Positions 29,853 to 38,735 of a stretch of 43,114 bases of DNA are shown here, one piece after another; position 1 is the stretch's first letter; each line of letters opens with the position of its first letter. A program made the translations under genes and the position numbers. The DNA is from Coriobacteriia bacterium. GTDB taxonomy: Bacteria; Actinomycetota; Coriobacteriia; WRKU01; WQUG01. The stretch is from assembly GCA_009779855.1 (NCBI GenBank), contig WRBC01000005.1:1-43114 (forward strand), given 5' to 3'. Under the pieces are notes generated by a model that saw nothing but the letters and a program-made list of their open reading frames with translations, had not been told where the DNA came from and did no database searches.

Positions 29853-32642
29853 CTAATCTTGAGCCTGCAGCGCAGCTTCCATAACCTGGCGTGCAGCAGG
29901 GGCAGCACTACGCCCACCTTGCCCAGCGCCTTCAACCATCACGGCAACAGCTACCGTAGGATTTTCCGCAGGAGCAAAGCCAATATACCAGGCATTACTT
30001 GGTCTATCTGTGCCAACCTCTGCCGTTCCTGTTTTTCCAGCAACTTGAACTCCGGGAATGGCTGCGCGTCCTCCAGTCCCAGCATTGGTTGTCTGAATCA
30101 TAGAATCAGCAACCAACTGTGCAGTCTCTGCACTCATAGCTCGCGAGAATTCTGTGGGTCTTGTCTGGCTTAATATAGAGCGCTGTCCACTGGCAGAAAC
30201 AACGTGGTCAATCACATAAGGACGCATGACTACACCATCGTTTGCAATTCCTGCAGCAACTAAGGCCATCTGAAAGGCATTAGTTTGCGGACCGGGATTA
30301 TCGTCATCATGTTCACCAACGGGCTGTCCGATTCCTGCCCAGGCAAGTTCCCAAGTGGTCATATTTTCTGGATGGGGCATTAGTGAGCTATTTACGTGCA
30401 GCTCAAAGGGGATTCTTTGATTAAAGCCAAAGTCCTCTGACTGCTGTACAAGGTCTTCAGCCCCAACATCTACTGCTAGTTGCCCAAAGACCGTATTAAT
30501 TGACCAGGCCATGGCGTTTTGTACATTGGTAGAGGCAAAGTTACTTCGCTCAAAATTAGTTACGGGGGCATTTCCAATATCCATGGCACCAGGTGCAGGG
30601 TACACCGTCTGCGGGTTTGCAACACTGTGCTCGTAAGCAGCTGCAAGTGTTACTACTTTAAAGGTTGATCCCGGCGCGGAAAGACTTTGCCTAGAGCGAT
30701 CTAGCAAGGGTGCAGTTTCGTCTGACTGCAGACTTTCCCAGAGTTCAGTCACGGAATTAGGATCATAGGTAGGGGTTGAGGCGCTGGCAAGCAGGGCGCC
30801 TGTTTGCGGATTAAGGGCCACAATGGCACCCCTATTATTGCCCAGTGCGTTTTGGGCTGCTCGTTGAACGTGCGAGTCCAGAGTTAACACAACATCATTA
30901 CCGGGCACAGGATTGCCCAGCGCCGCATCAAAGACATCATTCCAGCTTCCAAAGCTGCGCTGTCCAGTTAAGGCATCATTTGCCGCGGCCTCAATACCTG
31001 CACGTCCATACTGTTCAGAGTGGTAGCCAACAAGGTGCGCTGCTAGACTGCCCTCAGGATAGATACGCCTATAGGTAACCGCTCTGCCGCTTCCTTCCTC
31101 GGGGCTAACGGGCATACTGTTTGCCAGCACCACGCCGTCAGCTGTCACTATTGCCCCGCGTGGGTTGCGTGCCTCCATCATTAGGTTTCGTGTATTCAGC
31201 GGATGGTTGTTTGAGTAGCGCGCATTAACCACCTGTAGCCAGGTGAGGTTGCCTATAAGCACTAGCATAAGCGCAGAGAAGAATACGGCAAGTACCGTTA
31301 ATCTTTTCCCTAGAGCTACGCGCCCCAAAACAGACATAAGTCCACCCGTGGACTTCATTTCCGAGTTAATGCCTGTGGTTTCGTCCCCTGCCCGCAGCAG
31401 TAATGCAAGCAAGATAAATACGGCAAGAAGCGAAGTTCCTCCTCGCGAAATAAAGGGCAGAGTAACCCCCGTCATAGGAATTAGGCGTGTCACGCCCCCA
31501 ATGATTACAAAAACCTGGAAGCCTAGAGATGCCACAATGCCTACGGCAGTGAAGGCGGCCATGTCAGATTTTGCGCGGGACGCAATAGAGAGTCCGCGGT
31601 AAATCAGAATAAGGAAGCAAATAATAATGATTGCCGCCCCTAGCAGACCTAGCTCTTCGCCAATAGCTGCAAAAATAAAGTCATCTTCAACCAGAGGGAT
31701 ACGGTGGGGTAGACCCCCGCCAGGACCAAGCCCAAAGAGACCCCCTGCAGCAAAGGCGAAAAGGGACTGAATTAATTGGAAGCCCTCTGCTGCTGGATTT
31801 GCGAAGGGATCTATCCAATTGGCAACACGTATCTGGACGTGGGAAAAGGTGCTATAGGCGAAGTAAGCTCCTGCACCAAAAAGCCCCAGCCCGGTAGCCA
31901 CGTACACAAAGCGTCCTGTGGCCGCATAAACCATCGCAAGGAACACACTGAAGAAGAGAAGTGATGCCCCCAGGTCTCGCTGGAAAACCATGATGACGAA
32001 AGAGATTGCCCACATGATTATCAGGGGCATTAAGGTGCGTGGTTCAGGAAAAGGGATGACACCGAAGATGCGGCGGGTTGAAATGCTTAACAGTTCGCGA
32101 TTTTCTGCCAGGTAGCCTGCCAGGAATAAAATAAGTAGAATCTGGGCGATCTCCCCCGGCTGAAATGAAAAGTTAATGCCAGGGATACTGATCCAGCGGG
32201 TCGCCCCGTGGTAGGTTCTTCCCAGACCCGGAATAAAGGGAAGTACTTGAAGAATAATGCAGCCCAAAAACATAGTGTATTTGTAGTCTGCAAGCCGCTC
32301 TAGTTTTGGTACAGCAAAAAGGAAAAAAACCATTACTGCGACTGCTATGAAAAGTAGAGTAACCTGCCACATGACTTCATCGGGGGCAAGTCGCGTTAGC
32401 ATCGCAAGCCCTGTACCCGAAAGTACAAAGGCAACGGGCAACAGAACAGGGTCTGCCCCTGGTGCCCTAAAGCGCAGCACTACGTGGGTAAGGCCAAAAG
32501 CAAGAAAAAGTGCAGCAGGAACTGCCAGGTATTCCCAAGAAAAGTCACCTCCTGCCTGTGTGCCCACGATGGCGAAGAAAAGCAGGACAGGTAATGCTGC
32601 AGCAAAAAGCAGCAGTAACTCAGTATTTCTGCGGGTTCCCAT
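29853..32642 (-). CDS. Fused SEDS (RodA/FtsW) glycosyltransferase and class B penicillin-binding protein
   Basis: A 929-residue fusion. Residues about 1-415 are a multispanning SEDS protein, with FQPGEIAQILLILFLAGYLA, VFQRDLGASLLFFSVFLAM, EELGLLGA and MTGVTLPFISRGGTSLLA. After a short linker a second membrane anchor begins (about 440-460), then a class B PBP with the SxxK motif in APGSTFK (Ser659, Lys662), an SxN motif in SINTVFG and KTG in AGKTGTAEV. One chain thus holds the glycan polymerase and the cross-linking transpeptidase. In other actinobacteria these are adjacent genes (rodA, pbpA). Its start overlaps the phosphatase stop by 1 bp. Confidence 0.93.
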   Translation of the reverse strand: MGTRRNTELLLLFAAALPVLLFFAIVGTQAGGDFSWEYLAVPAALFLAFGLTHVVLRFRAPGADPVLLPVAFVLSGTGLAMLTRLAPDEVMWQVTLLFIAVAVMVFFLFAVPKLERLADYKYTMFLGCIILQVLPFIPGLGRTYHGATRWISIPGINFSFQPGEIAQILLILFLAGYLAENRELLSISTRRIFGVIPFPEPRTLMPLIIMWAISFVIMVFQRDLGASLLFFSVFLAMVYAATGRFVYVATGLGLFGAGAYFAYSTFSHVQIRVANWIDPFANPAAEGFQLIQSLFAFAAGGLFGLGPGGGLPHRIPLVEDDFIFAAIGEELGLLGAAIIIICFLILIYRGLSIASRAKSDMAAFTAVGIVASLGFQVFVIIGGVTRLIPMTGVTLPFISRGGTSLLAVFILLALLLRAGDETTGINSEMKSTGGLMSVLGRVALGKRLTVLAVFFSALMLVLIGNLTWLQVVNARYSNNHPLNTRNLMMEARNPRGAIVTADGVVLANSMPVSPEEGSGRAVTYRRIYPEGSLAAHLVGYHSEQYGRAGIEAAANDALTGQRSFGSWNDVFDAALGNPVPGNDVVLTLDSHVQRAAQNALGNNRGAIVALNPQTGALLASASTPTYDPNSVTELWESLQSDETAPLLDRSRQSLSAPGSTFKVVTLAAAYEHSVANPQTVYPAPGAMDIGNAPVTNFERSNFASTNVQNAMAWSINTVFGQLAVDVGAEDLVQQSEDFGFNQRIPFELHVNSSLMPHPENMTTWELAWAGIGQPVGEHDDDNPGPQTNAFQMALVAAGIANDGVVMRPYVIDHVVSASGQRSILSQTRPTEFSRAMSAETAQLVADSMIQTTNAGTGGRAAIPGVQVAGKTGTAEVGTDRPSNAWYIGFAPAENPTVAVAVMVEGAGQGGRSAAPAARQVMEAALQAQD

Positions 32643-33790
32643 TAAGGGTTGTTTTCCTCTAATAATCCGTAGGTGATAAACTCTTCAGCGCGGTCAAAAT
32701 AAAGGGGAGAGCGCTCCACCATCGTCTCGAGCTCTGCCATAGCATAGTCGACAGACTCAAAGCCTGGCTTTAGTTCAATTCTTGCCTGGAATTCAGGGGC
32801 TAAGAGGTCAGTCTCCACCAGTGTTGGAAAAGAGTCCAGCGTTAGCTCGAAGCCAAGGATACTTCCCGGGACCCCTTTGTTTAAATATACGGTACCTGAT
32901 TGACTGCTTAAGTAAGCACGGTTCTCGACATAATCCATTGTTAGAAAGTAAACGCCAGCTAGCGCAGCGGCAACCAGTGCAGTCCAGATAAGCATCCACA
33001 GCCACAGTTTCGAGCGTGGTTTTTTCTGCTTCATTGCAGCCATCGCGGCAGCATTTGCGCCCTGTGCTTCGTTGATGTCAACTACAATGACGCTAATGTT
33101 GTCATTGCCACCCGCATCAAGCGCTGCTTGAACTAATTTTTCTGCGGCATGATTGGGATCAAGGCTACCTGTTAGTATGTCTTGAATTTTTTCGTCTTCA
33201 ACCATTGTAGTCAGACCATCAGTGCAGATAAGCAGTCGGTCTCCGCGCAAAATTGTGACCTCGAAAGTGTCTACATTTAGCTGGGGATCGCTGCCCAATG
33301 CACGGGTAATAACACTACGCTGCGGATGTCTGCGCGCTTCTTCGGCAGTCAGATGTCCGCTACGCATCATTTCTCCTACTACGGAATGGTCTTCGGTAAC
33401 CTGCGATAGCGACCGGTTACGTAACAGGTAGGCTCGCGAATCACCGACTTGCGCAAATACTGCACGGCCGCTCTCTATCATAACGGCTGTCATGGTTGTG
33501 CCCATGCCTTCGCGTCCAACACCCTTGCTAATGCCAGAGATAACCGCCTGATTTGCTGACTGAACTGCACGGGCAAGTGCAACGGGTTCGGGATGTTTTG
33601 GGGCATGATCGCGCAGGGCATCGATGGCCAGTGAAGAGGCAACCTCTCCTGATTCGTGCCCTCCCAGGCCGTCTGCGACTGCATACAAAGGGGGCAGTGC
33701 TAGCAGCGAATCTTCATTTAAGGCTCGAACATTGCCCACATGGGTCAGTGCTGCAAAAGGGACAGTATTACGATTGCGTTTTTTACTCAT
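32642..33790 (-). CDS. pstP: PP2C-family Ser/Thr protein phosphatase (PstP-like)
   Basis: A 382-residue protein. The PP2C domain (about 10-240) has VRALNEDSLLA, YAVADGLGGHESGEVAS with metal-binding aspartates, ICTDGLTTMV and GGNDNISVIVVDI. A basic juxtamembrane stretch (KQKKPRSK) leads to one transmembrane helix (about 265-285) and an exported C-terminal domain of about 95 residues. It would dephosphorylate the targets of the operon's two kinases. It overlaps FhaB by 4 bp upstream and the SEDS-PBP gene by 1 bp downstream. Confidence 0.92.
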   Translation of the reverse strand: MSKKRNRNTVPFAALTHVGNVRALNEDSLLALPPLYAVADGLGGHESGEVASSLAIDALRDHAPKHPEPVALARAVQSANQAVISGISKGVGREGMGTTMTAVMIESGRAVFAQVGDSRAYLLRNRSLSQVTEDHSVVGEMMRSGHLTAEEARRHPQRSVITRALGSDPQLNVDTFEVTILRGDRLLICTDGLTTMVEDEKIQDILTGSLDPNHAAEKLVQAALDAGGNDNISVIVVDINEAQGANAAAMAAMKQKKPRSKLWLWMLIWTALVAAALAGVYFLTMDYVENRAYLSSQSGTVYLNKGVPGSILGFELTLDSFPTLVETDLLAPEFQARIELKPGFESVDYAMAELETMVERSPLYFDRAEEFITYGLLEENNP

Positions 33791-34206
33791 CGTCCATCTA
33801 CTTCCAGAACAAGCATGCCGATCGAGATTTTATCGCCTGCTATAAGGTTTTCAGGTATGGTTACGGGCAGTCCATTAAGTAGAGTGCCGTTAGTAGAGCC
33901 CAAGTCTTCAATAATTGCACCATCAGGAATTGGAGTAATGCGTGCATGTTTTCCTGAAATCAAGTCATCAGGTACAAAAATATCACTACCAGGAGCACGC
34001 CCGATAACAATGCTGCTGTTAATGGGCATTGTGGTACCGAGCAAAGAACTGGGACCCTGTGTAATTACAATACTTAGTTGTGCACCTTTTTTAGAGCGGC
34101 TGCCACTACGAACTAATCCCACGCCTGCTTTGATAGCAAACAGTAAAAAGATGTAGAGAAGGGCAATTAGTAATATGCGCCCTGCAAAAAGTAAGACATC
34201 TATCAC
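33787..34206 (-). CDS. fhaB: FHA-domain protein with N-terminal membrane anchor (FhaB-like)
   Basis: A 139-residue protein. The N-terminal hydrophobic helix (residues 3-30) is followed by a basic linker and an FHA domain, with VIGRAPGSDIFVPDDLIS, GKHARI and LGSTNGTLLNG. FHA domains bind phosphothreonine, so it probably links kinase signals to the cell-wall machinery at the membrane. Its start lies 2 bp after the FhaA stop and its end overlaps the phosphatase start (ATGA). Confidence 0.9.
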   Translation of the reverse strand: MIDVLLFAGRILLIALLYIFLLFAIKAGVGLVRSGSRSKKGAQLSIVITQGPSSLLGTTMPINSSIVIGRAPGSDIFVPDDLISGKHARITPIPDGAIIEDLGSTNGTLLNGLPVTIPENLIAGDKISIGMLVLEVDGR

Positions 34207-34208
34207 AG

Positions 34209-35219
34209 CTAGGCCATCCTGCTTGTCTCATGATAGATAAGGGTTGATATTCCTAGAGTGATGCGATCACTATCATGAAGCTCTACAGAGCCATTGATTC
34301 GTTGTCCATTGACACTAGTGCCGTTAGTAGAGCCCAAGTCACGTAATGACCAACCTTCACCATCCCAGAAGAACTCTGCGTGCTGGCGAGAGATGTTGGC
34401 ATCAGCCACAGGTAGGTCGCAGGTACTTTGGCGTCCCGTTATATAGGTGCGCTGCGGATCTAACTCGACCTCCCCGCGGTCAGGCAGCACAACACTTCCA
34501 ATTCGTGTTACCTGGGGGGTTGCAGCAGGCATAATTGTTGTTGCGGGGTCTGCACTTGCTGCGCCACCCATAGAGGGGGCGACCGCAACCGCGGCGGCGG
34601 GAGTCGCAGGGACTGCAGCACCAGGAACAACTGCGGTAGGTGGGCGTTCTGTTGGAGCTGGCGCACCAGCCCACGGATCAGCAGGGGGATGTGCTGCTGG
34701 GGTAGGAATAGGATCATTAATAATGAGCTCAGGCATCTGGTCGGGCTCGGGCATTGCTACCATTGCCGGCGCAACAACTCTATGTTGCGCTGCCTCAACT
34801 TCGTCAGTAACACCAGCGACGTTGCCCATCTCTGCGTAAATGGCCTCAACGGTCATTTGCTGGCCAATAACATCGAACTTTCCTTGACGTTTCAGGTTTT
34901 CATCAATAGAAAAGCGCACTACGGGACGGGTAACAAAAGAGTAATCGCGTTCGCGAGCAAAGGCAAGCAGATAACTTTCCAGCTCCCCTTCAATAGTTGG
35001 GGCAAGGTCACCCATGTTTTCTCCGTCACGCGGAGAAATAAAGACAAAATACACGTTTGCCACATGCTGTTTGCCAAGACCCAGCTTTCGCGACCGCGTC
35101 ATTTCTTTCGCAGCAGCCCGCGCAAGCTCTGCAGGTTGCACTGGTGATCGAAACACTGCTCCAAACGTCCCTTCTATAATGTTTCCTAAGTTTGTTTCAA
35201 ATTCCCTAATTAGTTTCAT
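34209..35219 (-). CDS. fhaA: FHA-domain protein with DUF3662 N-terminal domain (FhaA-like)
   Basis: A 336-residue protein. The N-terminal DUF3662 domain (about 1-120) contains LIREFETNLGNIIEGTFGAV, VQPAELARAAAKEM and KLGLGKQHVANVYFV. A long Pro/Ala/Val-rich linker (about 150-240) leads to a C-terminal FHA domain: YITGRQSTCDLPVADANISR, QHAEF, and LGSTNGTSVNG. Actinobacterial FhaA binds phosphorylated partners such as the MurJ flippase system and regulates wall synthesis. It is the second gene of the operon; the preceding kinase ends about 97 bp upstream. Confidence 0.92.
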   Translation of the reverse strand: MKLIREFETNLGNIIEGTFGAVFRSPVQPAELARAAAKEMTRSRKLGLGKQHVANVYFVFISPRDGENMGDLAPTIEGELESYLLAFARERDYSFVTRPVVRFSIDENLKRQGKFDVIGQQMTVEAIYAEMGNVAGVTDEVEAAQHRVVAPAMVAMPEPDQMPELIINDPIPTPAAHPPADPWAGAPAPTERPPTAVVPGAAVPATPAAAVAVAPSMGGAASADPATTIMPAATPQVTRIGSVVLPDRGEVELDPQRTYITGRQSTCDLPVADANISRQHAEFFWDGEGWSLRDLGSTNGTSVNGQRINGSVELHDSDRITLGISTLIYHETSRMA

Positions 35220-35315
35220 GAACTCTATCTATTCTTGTTGGCGTCTTATTGCTGATACTCTGTTCACGGTGTCCTAGTCTATTGCCGGCACTTACCTTGT
35301 TGCCCGTGGGCCACT

Positions 35316-36548
35316 TTATCTGTGGCGACGTGCACGGTTAGCTGCGAACAATAACCCTAATAGTGCCCCAATTATAAAGACACCTGCAGCCACCTGAACA
35401 ACCAACCAGCGATTGTTACCGCTTAGTAGTAAAATATCTGGCACAATCCAGGCAAGTAAGCATATAGCGAGCGCAATTCCCATAATTACTTTAAAGGTGA
35501 TGCTGAGGACACTACGCAAGCAGCCTGCAAAATCGCGTGACTCACGGTCTGCCTTGTTGCGTCCCAGCCTTCTTGAAGAGGGGAGTCCCCCCATTTCGTC
35601 CGGGTCATCTGGCTCATCATTGGTTAGTTCCGGAATAAGTTTTTTAAGTTCGCGCTTGCCAGCAGTTGCAGAGGGACGATCCCCCAGTTCGGCTAATAAA
35701 ACTTCATAGAATTCTTTAACACTTTCAAAGCGCATATCAGGATTTCGTGCTAATGCTCGCGTGAAAATGCCTTCAAGAACAATGTTATTTAAGTCAAGCA
35801 ATGCAACTTCGTCTGCCTCTTGTGCTTTAAGCATGCTGCTAGCAGTTGGTTTGCGGGAGACTTCTTCAAAATAGGGATATTCATCAGAAAACAGTTCGTA
35901 AATAACAGCAGCAAGGGCCCACTGATCGGTAGCTTCGCAGACTTCATCTCCGGATAATTGCTCTAAAGGCATATAACCTAGGGTTCCTGCTATGGCTCTG
36001 CCATGCTTGCTTCCCCTGCCATTGTTTTGACCTATGTGTGATAGTTGAGCCAGTCCAAAGTCGGCAAGTTTTATCTGCCCCTCGTGACTTATGAGGATAT
36101 TGTCTGGTTTTATATCCAAATGCAACACACCGTTTTTATGGGCATAGGTTAAGGCATCAGCGGCGGCCTTAAGAATGGCAGCAATGACTTCATCTGTCAG
36201 GTATTCACTAGGAATGTCAGCAACAGTTGCCCCGTCAATATCTTCCATAATAAGGTAGGCAACACCACGTTGTTCATCTATTTCAAAGTCAAAAAGCGAC
36301 ACGATGGCAGGATGGCTCAGCATAGCCGCTGTACGTGCCTCCTCTAGTCCCATTAATGCAGCTTCACTCATTTTCTGCGCGCCTGTTTTAGAGGCACCTT
36401 TGCCGCTTGCTGTTCGTAGGGGCAAGATTTTTATAGCAACACGACGGGCGATTCTCTCATCAAAGGCGCGATAGACAGAGGCAAAGCCCCCAGATCCTAG
36501 GTGCTCTAGGACTCGGTACCGGTCAAGTATAAGGTCATTTTCCTGCAT
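35316..36548 (-). CDS. Ser/Thr protein kinase, non-RD type, with two C-terminal membrane helices
   Basis: A 410-residue protein. The kinase domain (about 8-290) has GSGGFASVY, VAIKIL, DFG and a modified APE (GYMPLEQ). The catalytic loop reads HLDIKPDN, with Leu in place of the HRD arginine, so activation-loop control may differ. An acidic linker follows (DEPDDPDEMGG), then two C-terminal transmembrane helices (about 340-365 and 375-400) with a short basic end and no sensor domain. It starts behind CTGGAGAT and heads the signalling operon, occupying the place of PknA in other actinobacteria. Confidence 0.9.
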   Translation of the reverse strand: MQENDLILDRYRVLEHLGSGGFASVYRAFDERIARRVAIKILPLRTASGKGASKTGAQKMSEAALMGLEEARTAAMLSHPAIVSLFDFEIDEQRGVAYLIMEDIDGATVADIPSEYLTDEVIAAILKAAADALTYAHKNGVLHLDIKPDNILISHEGQIKLADFGLAQLSHIGQNNGRGSKHGRAIAGTLGYMPLEQLSGDEVCEATDQWALAAVIYELFSDEYPYFEEVSRKPTASSMLKAQEADEVALLDLNNIVLEGIFTRALARNPDMRFESVKEFYEVLLAELGDRPSATAGKRELKKLIPELTNDEPDDPDEMGGLPSSRRLGRNKADRESRDFAGCLRSVLSITFKVIMGIALAICLLAWIVPDILLLSGNNRWLVVQVAAGVFIIGALLGLLFAANRARRHR

Positions 36549-36748
36549 ATCTCCAGTATAAATTAGGCCTTAAGCAAGCAGAAGCTTGCAGATTCAAGCG
36601 CACCCATTGTGTTACTTAGACTGTCAGGTGCTGCTAGCTAGAAAAGCAAACAAATGAGCAGAATGTATCAAACTGATACATTCTCAGGGCCTTTCTCTGC
36701 TTGCTTCGATTACCGATTGAAGCAGTTAAAAATAAATTTATCTTAGGC

Positions 36749-36798
36749 TTGACGGAACGATAGCTTCTCGTTATTATACATACATAGTGAATGTATGT
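36749..36798 (+). promoter_or_regulatory. Promoter and operator of the TetR regulator gene
   Basis: TTGACG (36,749) and TATTAT (36,772-36,777) are 17 bp apart. Directly after the -10 box lies a perfect inverted repeat, ACATACAT-AGTGA-ATGTATGT (36,778-36,798), covering the transcription start. This is a good site for autorepression. The rest of 36,549-36,748 shows no gene. Confidence 0.75.
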
Positions 36799-36842
36799 AA
36801 GTTGAGCTAAGGTCAGATTGAAGAGATTAGGAAGGAGTAAAC

Positions 36843-37562
36843 ATGCCCCGCAACAAGTTTCCAGAGCAAACGCGTCAAAAAATACTGGATGCATCCCTTG
36901 AGCTTTTTTTGGAAAAGGGCTACGAGAACACTACTGTTCTTGACATCGTAGACAATATGGATGGGCTAACAAGGGGAGCCTTCTACCATCACTTTAAGTC
37001 CAAAGAAGAGGTTTTGGATGAAATCGCAGGACGTTTTTTCTACGACAATAACCCTTTCGATAAGGTTCAAGATGAAGAGGATCTTACGGGTCTTCAGAAG
37101 CTGCAAAAAGCGATTTTTTCAAACGCAGAAATTCAAGTGGAAGTTGATGATAATTTCAAAGAGGTAATGGCAGTTACCGTAGACTTACTTCGAAACCCAC
37201 ATTTTTTAATGCGGCAATTCGAGTTTAACCGCAAAATTGCACAAAATTATATTGAGCCCCTTATTGAAGAGGGAATAGCAGACGGCTCCATTGCCCCCAA
37301 CAATGCGAAATGGCTTGCAGAGCTGCTTATGATTACGATGAATATCTGGACAAATCCAAATATTTCACCTGGCTCTGTAGAGGAGCAGGCCGAAAAGTTA
37401 GAACTTATGCAGAGACTGTTTGACGGCGTTGGCTTTCCTGTATTTCACGAAGGGGCAGATGAGGCGGCCCAGATGCTTTTTGACCAGTATTATGACGGAG
37501 CCGACTTTGAAAAGGTTGTCGAAAAAATAGAGCAAGAAAGACTGCAGAAAGAAAATTACTAA
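36843..37562 (+). CDS. TetR-family transcriptional regulator
   Basis: A 239-residue protein. The N-terminal TetR HTH is clear: RQKILDASLELFLEKGYENT, TVLDIVDNMDGLTRGAFYHH, then FKSKEEVLDEIA. The C-terminal ligand-binding part is helical and acidic. It lies upstream of an ABC exporter in the same direction, with a likely operator in front of itself and a near-copy in front of the exporter leader, so it probably represses both until a drug or metabolite binds. An AAGGAG site precedes the ATG. Confidence 0.88.
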   Translation: MPRNKFPEQTRQKILDASLELFLEKGYENTTVLDIVDNMDGLTRGAFYHHFKSKEEVLDEIAGRFFYDNNPFDKVQDEEDLTGLQKLQKAIFSNAEIQVEVDDNFKEVMAVTVDLLRNPHFLMRQFEFNRKIAQNYIEPLIEEGIADGSIAPNNAKWLAELLMITMNIWTNPNISPGSVEEQAEKLELMQRLFDGVGFPVFHEGADEAAQMLFDQYYDGADFEKVVEKIEQERLQKENY

Positions 37563-37568
37563 AAGTTC

Positions 37569-37597
37569 TTGACAGCGTAACAAAACATTGTTACGCT
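37569..37597 (+). promoter_or_regulatory. Palindrome overlapping a promoter-like pair after the TetR gene
   Basis: TTGACA (37,569) and TACGCT (37,592) are 17 bp apart, and AGCGTAACA/TGTTACGCT forms a perfect 9-bp inverted repeat within them. It could be a repressor site, a stem at the regulator's 3' end, or both. It differs from the ACATACAT operator. Confidence 0.4.
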
Positions 37598-37618
37598 ACT
37601 AAGTAAGCAAGAAGAAAT

Positions 37619-37642
37619 GGGCGCACTCCGCCCTCTCTTTTT
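37619..37642 (+). terminator. Terminator after the TetR gene
   Basis: GGGCG and CGCCC form a 5-bp stem with a 5-nt loop, then TCTCTTTTT. Confidence 0.55.
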
Positions 37643-37652
37643 ACCCAAAGAT

Positions 37653-37673
37653 ACATACATTCAGCATGTATTA
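37653..37673 (+). promoter_or_regulatory. Second copy of the TetR operator, ahead of the exporter genes
   Basis: ACATACAT-TCAGC-ATGTATTA repeats the site at 36,778, with a perfect left half, the same 5-bp spacer length and 6 of 8 matches on the right. It overlaps a TATTAT -10-like box (37,669-37,674). Confidence 0.6.
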
Positions 37674-37724
37674 TAAAGATAACTGCTTCAAAGGAAGCTA
37701 CAGAAGACGACAGAGGAGGGAAGA

Positions 37725-37826
37725 ATGATTACAAAAAGCATGAGCGTATTACCAGGATTCAATTATGTGGATGTTCTCTTGGTAGTGCACGATTCTGTTC
37801 TGCTTTTAAGTGAGCTTATACGGTAA
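37725..37826 (+). CDS. Small ORF with strong ribosome binding site ahead of the exporter
   Basis: Thirty-three codons starting MITKSMSVLPGFNYVDVLLV behind AGAGGAGGG. The middle is hydrophobic. It lies 50 bp after the second operator, so it is probably the first translated frame of the exporter transcript. Possible leader peptide; function unknown. Confidence 0.4.
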   Translation: MITKSMSVLPGFNYVDVLLVVHDSVLLLSELIR

Positions 37827-37884
37827 CGCAACCAATATTATTGCCTGGTTGGCGAAAGCTTTGTTCAAGCGGAAAGAGTGACAC

Positions 37885-37974
37885 ATGCCTCTTTGGCTAG
37901 ACCGCGGTAAAAATATAGTGAAGATTAATAATGTTGGCAAATATACCAATAAGAAGGAGAAAGAACGACTATGA
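37885..37974 (+). CDS. Second small ORF, overlapping the ABC ATPase start
   Basis: Twenty-nine codons beginning MPLWLDRGKNIVKINNVGKY behind GGAAAGAG. Its TGA overlaps the ATPase ATG as ATGA, so ribosomes finishing here could restart on the ATPase. It may exist to couple exporter translation to a leader. Confidence 0.35.
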   Translation: MPLWLDRGKNIVKINNVGKYTNKKEKERL

Positions 37975-38723
37975 AAAGCATGATTTCAGTGAAAGACTTA
38001 CATAAGTATTATCGAAGCCGTAAGGGCGATCACCATGTTCTAAAAGGTGTGAGCTTCGAAGTGGCAAAAGGGGGCATATTTTGCCTGCTGGGCTCAAACG
38101 GTGCTGGTAAAACAACAGCAGTTAATATTTTGACGACCCTAGGCAAGCCTGATAGGGGCAGCGCATCCATTAATGGATGCGATGTTGTGAAGTATTCAGA
38201 TCGTGTACGTGAGTCTATCAGCTTGACAGGGCAATATGCTGCAACTGATGAACTGCTAACGGGCAGAGAGAATCTGCAGATGATTGCAGACTTGCGACGC
38301 GTGGAAAACAGCAAGGCAGAAACTGTGCGCTTGCTGCAGGCTTTTCGCCTAGAGGACGCTGCAGATAAGCCCGTATCGGACTATTCGGGCGGTATGCGCC
38401 GCAGACTCGATATTGCGATGACGCTTATGGGTAACTCTCCCGTTATCTTTTTAGATGAGCCAACGACAGGACTTGACCCGCAAAACCGTATTGCAATGTG
38501 GGAGCTAATCCGCACGATGGCAAACGACGGAGTCACGATTTTTCTGACCACGCAGTACCTGGAAGAGGCAGAGCAGCTGGCAAACCAGGTTGCCATCCTG
38601 CATGAGGGCGTGATTATCGCACAGGGTTCACCCGAAGAATTGAAACAGGATTTGTATTGCGAAGAGACAGACAGTTTACCAACACTTGAAGACGTATTCC
38701 TTACCCATATCGGTGAAAAATAA
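37971..38723 (+). CDS. ABC-2 type exporter, ATP-binding protein (DrrA-like)
   Basis: A 250-residue protein. The Walker A motif is LLGSNGAGKTTAVN, the signature motif is SDYSGGMRRRLDIAM, and Walker B is PVIFLDEPTTGLDP followed by the H-loop substitute LTTQYLEEAEQLA (Gln where His is usual, as in DrrA-type ATPases). It is shorter than DrrA (about 310-330), lacking most of the C-terminal extension. With the permease encoded 12 bp downstream it would form a drug or lipid-like efflux pump under the TetR regulator. Confidence 0.9.
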   Translation: MKSMISVKDLHKYYRSRKGDHHVLKGVSFEVAKGGIFCLLGSNGAGKTTAVNILTTLGKPDRGSASINGCDVVKYSDRVRESISLTGQYAATDELLTGRENLQMIADLRRVENSKAETVRLLQAFRLEDAADKPVSDYSGGMRRRLDIAMTLMGNSPVIFLDEPTTGLDPQNRIAMWELIRTMANDGVTIFLTTQYLEEAEQLANQVAILHEGVIIAQGSPEELKQDLYCEETDSLPTLEDVFLTHIGEK

Positions 38724-38735
38724 GAAGGGGCGATA

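Noticed and set aside
34346-34839. Plus-strand frames opposite the FhaA linker
   Set aside because: The Ala/Pro/Val-rich linker creates open antisense frames; FhaA has intact DUF3662 and FHA domains.
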